64,000 bases of DNA, from the NCBI GenBank assembly GCA_001599755.1, contig BCHX01000007.1, positions 1,860,001-1,924,000 on the forward strand. Direction: 5' to 3'. This DNA comes from Gliomastix tumulicola (taxonomy: Eukaryota > Ascomycota > Sordariomycetes > Hypocreales > Bionectriaceae). Numbering within the stretch: the first letter of the stretch is position 1; each line of letters begins with the position of its first letter. A model generated the notes under the pieces. The model searched no databases, was not told the DNA's origin, and saw nothing but the letters and a program-made list of their open reading frames with translations. Of this stretch, positions 22,929 to 32,100 are shown piece by piece. Both the position numbers and the translations under genes were made by a program.

Positions 22929-23729
22929 TCAGTCGTCGAAGCCACCCCATTCATCATCATTATCCTTCGTCACCTCCTTCTTCTGCACCCACGGCAACCT
23001 ATCGTCGTCGTCGCTCTCCCTCGCCCGCTCCCTCACAGCCTTGATGGGACTGTACCGCAGCGCCTGCACCATATCGCCAACCTTGCGCACCAGCGCACTC
23101 GCCTCTGCGTCGTCCTCCTTCCCCTCCTCGCCTCCAAGGAGCCCCTCGCGCTCCAGCTCGTCGATCCACATGTCCAGCGCGTGCAGCCGCAGTCCCAGCG
23201 GCACCTTCCTCAGGTCCCCCTCCAGCTCGAACGGCCACTCCGCCAGCACGTCCGCGACGTCGTCGTTTGCGACAGCGTGCCGCAGCTGCGCGGCGAAGAC
23301 GCGGCGCACGAGCAGCAGAAACTTGTCCATGCGCAGCGCGTCCACGTGCGGCCAGCGCTCGCCGAGGACCTCCCAGAAGGCGGCGAACCAGACGGGGACG
23401 ACGCGCGGCGCGGGCAGCTCGTCGGCGAGGGTCGCCAGGTCGGCCGCGAGGCGCTGCTGGGGGAGGGGCCTGTCGGTCATGTAGTGGGCGTAGTAGAGGC
23501 CCTTCCAGAGCTTGAGGGCGTCGGTGTGGGAGAGGGTCGACCGGGTCGAGAGGAAGAGTTTCAGGGAGTCGAGGGAGGCGGCGCGGAGCTTGCGGTCTGT
23601 TGCATGTGTGTCAGTCGGGCCTGATGTTCTTTGCGAAGAGAGAAAGGTTCCGGGGAGGATGGGGATGGGGGACGGACCACTAGAGGCAAGGTTCCTTATG
23701 AAGGGCATCTGCGCTTCGTCGGCGGCCAT
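22929..23729 (-). CDS. RRP1: rRNA processing protein Rrp1 (Nop52 family)
   Basis: Exons 23729-23678 and 23596-22929 give 239 residues. Rrp1 is a nucleolar protein needed for 27S pre-rRNA processing and 60S subunits. After splicing the N-terminus reads MPFIRNLASSDRKLRAASLD, the Nop52 signature, followed by LKLWKGLYYAHYMTDRPLPQ, FAAFWEVLGERWPHVDALRMDKFLL and LGLRLHALDMWIDELER. The 81-bp intron has an unusual GTCCGT donor with a CAACAG acceptor. It is a multiple of three and has no in-frame stop, so retention would insert 27 residues between ASS and DRK; the family supports removal. Translation may start at the ATG at 23729 or at the in-frame MPF seven codons later. It is convergent with the ChAPs gene. 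Confidence 0.87.
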   Translation of the reverse strand: MAADEAQMPFIRNLASSGPSPIPILPGTFLSSQRTSGPTDTHATDRKLRAASLDSLKLFLSTRSTLSHTDALKLWKGLYYAHYMTDRPLPQQRLAADLATLADELPAPRVVPVWFAAFWEVLGERWPHVDALRMDKFLLLVRRVFAAQLRHAVANDDVADVLAEWPFELEGDLRKVPLGLRLHALDMWIDELEREGLLGGEEGKEDDAEASALVRKVGDMVQALRYSPIKAVRERARESDDDDRLPWVQKKEVTKDNDDEWGGFDD

Positions 23730-24611
23730 TGTGTCGACTGATTGACCAATTAACCTGTGCCTGGTCTATGGGAAGGATTGGAGTCAGAAAGGGGGAGGAG
23801 CCCGTGTGCCAACTTCGTGAAGAGTGGTCGATCGTCTTGGACTGACGAGGAATTCAAACGTTTTGCTACTTTTTTCTAATCGATAAGGACCCCTCGAAGG
23901 AATTATTGCGGGTCTCCCGGTCGGGCAGAGGCGGAGTGGGGCTTCACCTGCCGGGCAGCTCGTGTGCCTATCTTCACGTTGTTATGCAGTGGACAGAAAG
24001 GAAGGAATAGGAGGAAGAACAGGAAGTGTCGGCCTAGCACCACTATGGGTGCTCGTCAGGCAGTAGGTAAGGTATGGCCTGTTGATCGCGAGACAAGTAC
24101 TAGTACCCAATACTGTTGATGTCCTTCCGCCTGCTTGCCGAGCATCATCATGTCTAACCTTCAAGATTGGAGAGGAGAGCAGATCGCACAGCACCGTTCA
24201 TCGGAAAGCCCCCTCGATTCCACGGCGGGAAAGTGAATCTTCCATCTCTACTTACCTACCAAGTTACTAACTTCTTATAGCACCTACCATGTTAGGGAGG
24301 CCACACACCAAAAGACAGCTCAAGCAGCGTGGTCGAACCTGCCCCGCCTTGGTCTCGGCCTAGCTGGCAGGCAGCTTCCACCCCACCATCGTCATACCCA
24401 TCCGGCGATGTTCTGTGACTGTTCACCACCTCCCAAACAAATCTGCACCTCACTACATTGTTCCCCCCGTTGAAGCTCCCATTTTGGCACGATCGTCTTT
24501 CCGACTGATAGCTACGACTCCCAACATCCAGCAGACCACAACTCATACAACGAAGATCATCCATATATCCCACCCCGACCAGCCGGGGGGTTCAAGTACG
24601 CAGAGGCAAGC
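23730..24611. promoter_or_regulatory. Bidirectional region RRP1 / E2, possible 5' UTR intron of the E2 gene
   Basis: An 882-bp region between divergent start codons. At 24262-24280 a TTACTAAC box is followed seven bases later by TTATAG, a textbook branch site plus acceptor on the plus strand. A GTAAGG at about 24067 could be its donor, so the E2 gene may have a spliced 5' leader; this is inference. A short upstream ATG frame follows the acceptor (24289). No other gene is visible. Confidence 0.4.
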
Positions 24612-25205
24612 ATGTCAACAAAACGCATCTCCAAGGTCCGTCACCAACACCCTCTACAGTGCCATCTCCTCCTCCTCCTCCTCTTCCCTTAAAAGAACAC
24701 CGTCCCCGCTGACCCAAGCTCTGCTGCTGCTGCTCCCCTCAAACAGGAGTTCAGCGAGCTCTCCCAGTCGCCGCCCGAGGGCTTCACCGTCGCCCTCCCG
24801 GCCTCGGAGACCCTGCACACCTGGCACATCACGGTCCGCCCGCCCGCCTCGACGCCCTTCCACGGCGGCACCTTTGGCATCCTCCTGACGCTGCCCCCGG
24901 ACTACCCCTTCAAGGCCCCCGTCATCAAGTTCGTCACGCGCATCTACCACCCCAACGTGACGGACGACAGCGTCGGCAACGTCTGCCTCGCCCTGCTCAA
25001 GTCGGAGAACTGGAAGCCGTCGACCAAGATCGCCGCCGTGCTCGAGGCCATCCGGAACTTGCTCGTCGAGCCCCAGCCCGACGACCCTCTCGAGGAGAGG
25101 ATCGCAGAGGAGTACAGGCGCGACAGGGTCGCGTGGGCGATAAAGGCCAAGGAGTACACCGAGAAGTACGCCCAGGACGAGCCCAGCTTCAGCGCGGCGA
25201 CGTAA
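24612..25205 (+). CDS. Ubiquitin-conjugating enzyme E2, UBE2L3 (UbcH7)-like
   Basis: Exons 24612-24635 and 24747-25205 give 160 residues; the 111-bp intron has a GTCCGT donor and an AAACAG acceptor. Splicing yields MSTKRISKEFSELSQSPPEG, the usual E2 N-terminal helix. The UBC fold then shows the PDYPFKAP loop, the HPN triad (about 76-78), and the catalytic cysteine in VGNVCLALL (Cys about 88). After the active site the sequence ENWKPSTK followed by LVEPQPDDPLEERIAEEY is closer to the UBE2L3 class (ENWKPATK, DPQPEHPL, AEEY) than to Ubc4/UBE2D. UBE2L3-type E2s transfer ubiquitin mainly to HECT and RBR ligases; that preference is inferred here. The protein ends shortly after the UBC fold with no tail extension. 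Confidence 0.87.
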
Positions 25206-26129
25206 AAGAAAAACAGGGGAGCACACGGAGAACGGGGGCCGGTTTGCGGCATATGACAAATGGGCCATGACTTCACGTATTCCTTCTTACGTTGCAGCGA
25301 AACGAGATTGATCATCCGCGGGGCTTCGGCGCATCATGGCAAAATGGGCCGTTGATTAGACGGAGTGTTTGCACGCCCAGGCATGGAGCACAGGCAGGCC
25401 TGCAAGCGTTAGATGACGGATTGGACTTCGGACTTCTTCTACACGCATCATGAGACTCGGTTGCGAGATTACCAAGCCAGAGAGACAGGCTAGGCTTACT
25501 TCTTATTTCTTTTTAGTCAAGCAGCAGTTGTAAAGCTGTGTGTTATGAACATGAATGGTATTTTCATCATGACAGTAAGGTATTTGACAGTGTGCGTAAG
25601 TTTGTCTAAGATCATCACCTCGAGGTCGTCAAAAACTCCCCAACCGGGAACTGGCAGAGGCAATCCTAAGCTGCATGCCATCGCCTTTCGTCCTTGAACT
25701 CTGAGCACTGCCCGCGTCCAAGGGGGTATCCAACTCGTGGTGATCCATACGTATCCTCGCACTCGCACTCGGTGTGTGCGTCTATTTTTGTTTTCGATAA
25801 CCTTCCAACTTTTCCATCTATTAGCGCCCAAAAAACTCCCCTGATAGTCGGCGTCCGTCAGGTATTCAGACGTCATGATTTCATTATGAGCCAGTATCCC
25901 GCCGATGCTCTTCATGGCTGAGTATGTAATAAAAAAAAATAAAAAAAAGGAATGATAGTATTGACAAAGAAAAAGAAATGAAGCGCCCCGCTGAGTTGCT
26001 GAGCCGAAGCAGCATGACATTGAGATCAAGATGACAGCTTGTCAACCGGTGACCCATGCACAACAGTGAGTGGTGCTAAAGCAATGTCGTGTTGGCTCTG
26101 CGCCAGGGAGCGAGCTTGCCGACGGTGTT
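25206..26129. other. Intergenic, convergent 3' ends
   Basis: About 920 bp between the convergent E2 and TBC genes. A-rich runs occur at 25928-25975 on the plus strand. No gene or RNA is apparent. Confidence 0.5.
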
Positions 26130-29108
26130 CTACACCTCAAGCTTGGAGCTGGCCGTTTTGTTCCGCTTGAACAGCGTGCCTTTTCGCCTGACCTCGGATT
26201 CGTTTTCCGTCACATTGCCGCTTGGTGTCGACCGGCTCCTGCCGTCTCGATCTGACTGAACTTGATCACGCCGCTCCTGGCGACGCTCATCAATGGCGCC
26301 TTGGCTGAGATGGTTGAATCCATTGCGTCGTTTGAAGCATGCCTCGATCAGGCTGTTTGCGTCCAGCATGCGTCGGGGCATAGCTTGGACCACTCCAAAC
26401 ATCTCCATTGGATCCGTGACGGCGAGAATCTCTGCTTCACCAGCTTTAAAGATAGCCAAAGCTGTTCTGAAAAGCGTCTTAGACCCTTCATAGAAGAAAA
26501 CATCCCAGACACGCAGAGTTGTTTCAATAGGGAGGGTTCCGATGAAACAGCTCATGAACCAAGCCGTCATGCACAACGTAATGGGAGGAAGTCGCTCAGT
26601 GGGCAGGTCTTCAGGCTCTTTGCGCCTGAACCGCGACTTGTGTCGACGCAGCGACTTGGAAACGGAGGGGCGCCCATTGGGGTTTCCTTCCAATTCTCCG
26701 CCGATTTTGTCCCAAACCGCAGGCATGGTATCGCGAATCTCCGTCATGAGCACGCCCAGGTCAACTTTAGATCCTTCCAAGCTAATCTCGTGGGTGCCAG
26801 GCAGATAGATGTGCGTAATCACATTAAGCAGCCAGAAACACTGCTCCTCGGTCTCTACAAAGAGGAGAAGCAGCCCTGCAATGAAGTTCAGGCTCTGGCA
26901 GTAGCCAATGTGCGGGTTATAGATGGAGAAAGCGAAGAGTACACGCCGCAATGACGCGATGATCGGAGGCTCTCTCTGTTGTAGCGGCGACTCGGGATCT
27001 CCGTCGGCGCTCGGTTCCGCAGGCGAGAACTTGAACTTGATGTTGTCCGGAAAAGTGCGATGAAGATCTCTCTCGATCGCCTCAACATCGACTCTCTTCG
27101 CATGTTTATCCAAAAGCTTTCCGTAGAGACCAGAGTGTTTCGCCAGGATCGCAGGCCCGCCAGCGTAGTAGAACCAAGCTGCGCCCCTCCACTCAGGAGG
27201 AATGCCTTTGCGTACGAACTTCTTCGTCTTGACGCTCGGAGAAGGGAACCTGTTCGGGTTCTCCGTCATGAGCGAGTTCTCCTTGAGATACGCTTGCCAC
27301 TTCTTCTTCCGTCTGGCAAGGTAAGGCGTGTACCCGGCGTTCCATTTATCGTACTGCTTTCGAGTGACGTTTTGCGTTTCCTTCTTGAAGCCGTAACGGT
27401 CTCGGAACCCAGGATCCTCAGGCTCAGCCGGGCCAGCAATAATAGGAGGTAGACAACTCTCAGGGTAGCTCGGGTCTCGGGGAGGGTCGAAGTCCAGCTC
27501 GTCCCTGATTTTGAGACGAGACTCAGTCGTCGGTGCGGGAGACGGCGACTCCTGTCTTGAGGACGGTGCCATGGATTCGTGCGGTGACGAGATGCTTTCC
27601 TTTGAGGGTGTTGCAGTCGGTTGAGAAATCTCTGAGGGGTCGGAATCTAACGATTTCCCTGAGTCACGCTTCTCCCCGTCATTCAGCTCATCCGGGCTCA
27701 TGGCCATGGAGAGATGTGATACAGAGGCCATAAAAGCTGGGCTGGTGAAGATCAACTTCGACTGGCGAATCTCCGCATCCAGCCGTGACGGCTTTGGCAA
27801 ATCCAGCACTTTGTCCTCTTGAGTTTCGGCAACCAGCTCGGTCTGTTGCTGGTGGCGATTAGGTGATGGGGAAGGAATGTCGGGTTGTACGGCGTAATGA
27901 TCCTGCTCTTCATGCCATGCCTTGTGCTCCTGTTCGTCATCGTCGAAATCTTGCTCGTACATATCTAGTACGTCTTCTAGACTGGGCTCATCGGCGCCGC
28001 CATCGGCTTCTGCATGAGCATCCAAGGATGTTGCAGAGCTGTCTTTAGTGATAACACTGCTCCGTTCTGTAGTCGTTGTGCCGGGAGTAGAAGAAGCCGT
28101 AAGATGAGACCTGAAGCTGGAGCGGACCTCGTCGCCGTTGACCCATGGAGCCGTTCCACCAAGTGTTGGGCCAGAAATGGAGCTTTCAGTGCGCTTGTTG
28201 TAACTGAAATTAGGTCTCGTTGCTGAGGTGGGAGGCGGCCCAGCATTTCTTATGCGTCCCCCTTGGCCACGATGGTCCGGAAACTCTCCATGAGTTGGTG
28301 ACATACCAGGTGCCCAAGTAGACGCCGATACGTTTGAGACAAGCGATGGCCGTCGAGGTCGTTGCCACGGGTAGGCTCCGTAGTCCGACTCTGTGCCACT
28401 TCCGGACAGTGTCGATGGGGGTGGATGAGGTCGGACAGGTGTATCAGAAACGGGCTGTCGAATGCTCTGGTTTCGGGGCCGCGAGAAGTTGCCAACGGGG
28501 CCTGCAGATTCTTGCCCTCGAAGATCGGGCATAGACAGCTTGGCACCTAGCGACCGCACTGGAAGCTCGCTGTAGGACTCACTTATACCGCCCATCTCAT
28601 AGCCCCCGGGCGTTGTGGGTCGTGATCGAGGTCCAGCGCCGGGCGCGAATCGAGGAGAAGTAGGGCTTTTAGGGCCGTATGATGGAGTAGAAGGCAAGGA
28701 GTCCCACCGCGAGGACATGGATACAGGCGGGTGCTGAGGTTGAATGGGCGGTCTGCGTGGATGTTGTGGCGAGGAGGATGATCGAGGGTCATATGGCAGA
28801 GAGGGAGACGGTGGAGGATAGTCGGAGGGATACCCTAGTCCTCCAGACGCAGCATAGTTGGCAGGCCCCGGATAAGGTCTTGAAGGTGGAGGGTGTCCTC
28901 GACCTCTGGGCTGCTGATATCCCGGGTGTTGCGGTCCGCCCTGCTGCGGTGGCATCTGCCTAGGGTCCCTTAGAGGGGCTGGGCCAGCCATAGGCATCGG
29001 TCCTCGACGAGCTTCATCGTCGTAGCGGTATGAGTGTTGAGGTTGGTGATACTGAGGTTGGTAGTACCCTTGATTAGGATTGTGGCTAGGTAACGCCATC
29101 GGTGTCAT
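26130..29108 (-). CDS. TBC-domain Rab GTPase-activating protein (Gyp3/Msb3-like)
   Basis: A single-exon frame of 992 residues. The first ~620 residues are disordered and rich in Pro, Gln, Ser and Tyr, with an acidic patch (LDMYEQDFDDDEQEH) near the middle. The TBC domain occupies roughly residues 635-905. It contains GIPPEWRGAAWFYYAGG, the arginine finger IERDLHRTFPDN, and the glutamine finger in IGYCQSLNFIAGLLLLF, so both catalytic residues for Rab GTP hydrolysis are present. A short basic, Ser-rich tail follows. The layout resembles Msb3/Gyp3-type GAPs acting in polarised secretion; the subfamily is an inference. The start is set at MTPMALPSHNP: an upstream in-frame GTG at 29144 is not a usual start, and no ATG lies between it and the preceding stop at about 29223. 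An 8-bp GC-rich hairpin sits just before the ATG. Confidence 0.87.
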   Translation of the reverse strand: MTPMALPSHNPNQGYYQPQYHQPQHSYRYDDEARRGPMPMAGPAPLRDPRQMPPQQGGPQHPGYQQPRGRGHPPPSRPYPGPANYAASGGLGYPSDYPPPSPSLPYDPRSSSSPQHPRRPPIQPQHPPVSMSSRWDSLPSTPSYGPKSPTSPRFAPGAGPRSRPTTPGGYEMGGISESYSELPVRSLGAKLSMPDLRGQESAGPVGNFSRPRNQSIRQPVSDTPVRPHPPPSTLSGSGTESDYGAYPWQRPRRPSLVSNVSASTWAPGMSPTHGEFPDHRGQGGRIRNAGPPPTSATRPNFSYNKRTESSISGPTLGGTAPWVNGDEVRSSFRSHLTASSTPGTTTTERSSVITKDSSATSLDAHAEADGGADEPSLEDVLDMYEQDFDDDEQEHKAWHEEQDHYAVQPDIPSPSPNRHQQQTELVAETQEDKVLDLPKPSRLDAEIRQSKLIFTSPAFMASVSHLSMAMSPDELNDGEKRDSGKSLDSDPSEISQPTATPSKESISSPHESMAPSSRQESPSPAPTTESRLKIRDELDFDPPRDPSYPESCLPPIIAGPAEPEDPGFRDRYGFKKETQNVTRKQYDKWNAGYTPYLARRKKKWQAYLKENSLMTENPNRFPSPSVKTKKFVRKGIPPEWRGAAWFYYAGGPAILAKHSGLYGKLLDKHAKRVDVEAIERDLHRTFPDNIKFKFSPAEPSADGDPESPLQQREPPIIASLRRVLFAFSIYNPHIGYCQSLNFIAGLLLLFVETEEQCFWLLNVITHIYLPGTHEISLEGSKVDLGVLMTEIRDTMPAVWDKIGGELEGNPNGRPSVSKSLRRHKSRFRRKEPEDLPTERLPPITLCMTAWFMSCFIGTLPIETTLRVWDVFFYEGSKTLFRTALAIFKAGEAEILAVTDPMEMFGVVQAMPRRMLDANSLIEACFKRRNGFNHLSQGAIDERRQERRDQVQSDRDGRSRSTPSGNVTENESEVRRKGTLFKRNKTASSKLEV

Positions 29109-29118
29109 TATCGGGGTA

Positions 29119-29141
29119 AGCCCAGCCCTGTATGCTGGGCT
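29119..29141 (-). promoter_or_regulatory. Potential 5' UTR hairpin next to the TBC gene start codon
   Basis: AGCCCAGC and GCTGGGCT form a perfect 8-bp inverted repeat around a 7-base loop. It ends 10 bases before the chosen ATG at 29108. A cap-proximal or start-proximal GC-rich stem can reduce scanning, so a translational effect is possible but untested. Confidence 0.4.
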
Positions 29142-32100
29142 CACAAGAAAGAGATGAATTCGAAGTTCGTGATGTTGATTCTGACGGGATTTAGAGAACG
29201 AGGGTGAATGTTGTGTTGAATGCTACCTGTGCCGATACGGAGTCCTGGGCCATTGCTTTTTTGGTAAATATTCAAAGAGCCACGACGTCGAATGCAGGTA
29301 GCTGTCCGGTAGAGGATGTCTGGCTCGCAATCCAGATATATACTGTCGTGTGCGCTGCAACAGTCGAGTCCCAAGTTGGCGTAAATCGAAGTGTCGCTGC
29401 CGTCAATGTTTGGCAGAGTGCGGAGATCTCCCAAGTACCACAAATCGTCGAGACGGTGGTTCTGAGGGTGTCGGTGAATCAGAGCGCAATGAGGAAGAGA
29501 GCGAAAGAAGCGTCAACGTCCGATGTTGTCGTCGTCCTGGCTGACAAGGAGCGGATATAGGGAGTGAATCGTGTCGGGTGACTTGGGCACTCGTCGCCTC
29601 AAGAAGTCGGACGGGAAAACGAATGTAGGTTCAAGGGTATGAAATCGGTACGCCGATGCAGTCGGAAAGAGAGTCGGTTCGGTACGACGAAGGGATTCAA
29701 CGAAGTGCCGTTTGTCGATGCAGGGCCTGGCTGTCGACGGAGAAAACGAGAGAAAGTGTCGTGTTTGGGCGTCAAGAACGAGAAGGCGGGATACTCATGG
29801 CGGACAGTCGCGTGTGCCGGGGGAGTCGCTCGAGGATCGCCGGCTGCGTCTGTCAAAGGAAGAACGAGGAAGAAAACATCAAGCACAGCACAGATTACGC
29901 AGAAGTCCTCGGGTCGCGCGTCGAGACCGAGAACGGGCAGTCGTGTGGGAGGAGTCAAGTCAGTCTGAAAGAAGGAAGGATCACACGTTCCAAGGCTGCA
30001 CCTGCAGTTGGTCTTGCACCCGCAGCATTAGTTAATAGCAGCTGTAGCACTAAACCTGGAAGTTGTAGGCAGGTGGGTGCAGTAACCTTGGAAGGTAAGG
30101 GCGGCCTGGCGGCGCCTGCTTCAACCCGCCGTCCCTTGCAGGCTTGCAGCCCAGCTGACAGGTACCTGCACGCTACTGCGGAAATACAGCCCCAGTCCGC
30201 CGCGCTACAGCGATTGGGGGAGCATTCCTCAGCGCTGTGCGGGCGCAATCAGGTCGTTACAAAGTACCAGACCTGTACTGCCGGGGGTGCAAAACCTCCC
30301 CCCTCGTTCTACGGTCAATCCAGAACATCTTGGTGCATCCCTCCCGAGAACCGGATTTTCGTCTACCTCCTGAATATCTGAAGCACATTTGACAGATGAT
30401 ATCACACAGCGTCCCCGTGAGACGGTCTATCTGGCAGCTCACGGACGGCAGCAGGGAAGCCCCTCCAGATAAAACGCCAGGAGTCCCATGGCATCGCCTA
30501 CGTAAGTATGTACAGTGCAAAGCCCGGAGCCCGCAGCTGGAGTCATGGACAGATCGAGCCTCAGGGCAAGGATCATGACTCCCCAATTCAATCCTGCTGG
30601 ATGAGCACAGCCATAAGACCGCGCGCGCGCGCTGCGTGCGTATCGTATTGTACTCGTATGCGCATCCCTCCGCTGCTGTGCGACCTGTCGAGTCGAGGCG
30701 AGTGCACAATTGTCCGAGTGCACCAACAGGCCCTCCAAGTCGCCCCGACAACTCTCTCACCACGTCGCACCTCCTTGTTGATTTTCTCCGGCTTCTCAAC
30801 GACTGTGCACCGCAACTGAGACAGCCTCGTACACTCAAGCCCTCCAAAATGTCTGACACAGCAGAGCCAAGCGAGCACTGACTTGGTCCACCGTGCCCAC
30901 TGGCCCACTTCCACCGTTTGGCCTCATTCCGGATGCCGTCCCGACATATGAACAGCCCTCGTGCCCTCCAACTCCCCCCGAGGCAGCTCGCCCCTGCAAA
31001 TTTTGCCATGCTTGCGATAATCAAACCGGACCCTGCTTCACTTTGTTCCTGGCCCAGGCCGAGGCTGGCAGGGCCCACCCGTGGCAAGGAAGCGAAGGAA
31101 TGCTCTTCAGCTTTTCTTCCTTTTTTTTTCTCGCTTCCTGTTCAGAAATCAAAAGTACGACCCCTGTCTCCCTCGCACATGGCCGCGGCTTCCCGCCCGT
31201 CTCGGCGTGCCATACCCAATCTCCGGGTGTGGTGAAATGGAGACAACAAGCGACTTCAATGTCCTTTCACCCTGCCAAGCTGTCACGGTCCAAACACTTG
31301 CCAGCTGGCTCCGGCTGTTGCTCATGGAGTTCATAGGGGTTGTGGCACAGAAATAGACTTGGCCATGATTACAATGCCCCGAGTCTGATTCAATCCCGAG
31401 CAGACCCAATAGCCGAGTCTTACTTCTTAACAACCCCGGACCCAGCCCGACCCAGCCTAAGACAACATCTCTCTGTCAGACATCGGAGAGACAGTTGAAT
31501 GAAGCATCCTGCAGACCGCGGCGGAAATCAAAGGACAGCGCACCGTCGCTTCCAGGGAAGTCCCTTTGAAGAGCAACCGCTGACAGCATGACAAATGCGA
31601 GCGTAAATCTGACAACTTACTTGCTCAGTGCCCTCCAGATGGAGACAAACGGACAACGGTCTCCCATGGTTCATGGGTCGCGGCTTGACATTAGGTCGCA
31701 TTACGGTATTACCCATGGAGCCAGATGAGATGACCTGAGATCCCCGTCCAGGACTGGTCCCAGTGTCTCGGTCCAACCTTACCACGGCAACAGGTCGATG
31801 CACGGCAGAGATTCAGATCTGGCAACACTGCCGGGCTCGTCATCGATGTCATCGCATAAAGAAAACATCGAGATGCCTCCTCGAAGGCCATGTCCCTGGC
31901 CTCGGACTCGCTAGAGTAGCACCCGCGTCGTGCTACTCTTAGCCCAGCACTAAAATAGACACAAAAACGCGTCGTGAACAGCCTTACCTACCCGTTTGTC
32001 AACATCTAGCGTGTCGCCAACGTGAAAGGTCCGGCGGAGGGCGCTAGCTTTAATTTCCGCTTTCCCGGGGCGAGGTGCATGCATATGCACAATGTACCTC

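Noticed and set aside
29109..29144. GTG at 29144 as start of the TBC protein
   Set aside because: Non-ATG starts are rare in fungi; the ATG at 29108 is in frame and close by.
30257..31087. 276-codon minus-strand frame in the gene-poor interval
   Set aside because: Composition is Arg/Ser/Cys-rich and random-looking, with no conserved motif or splice partner.
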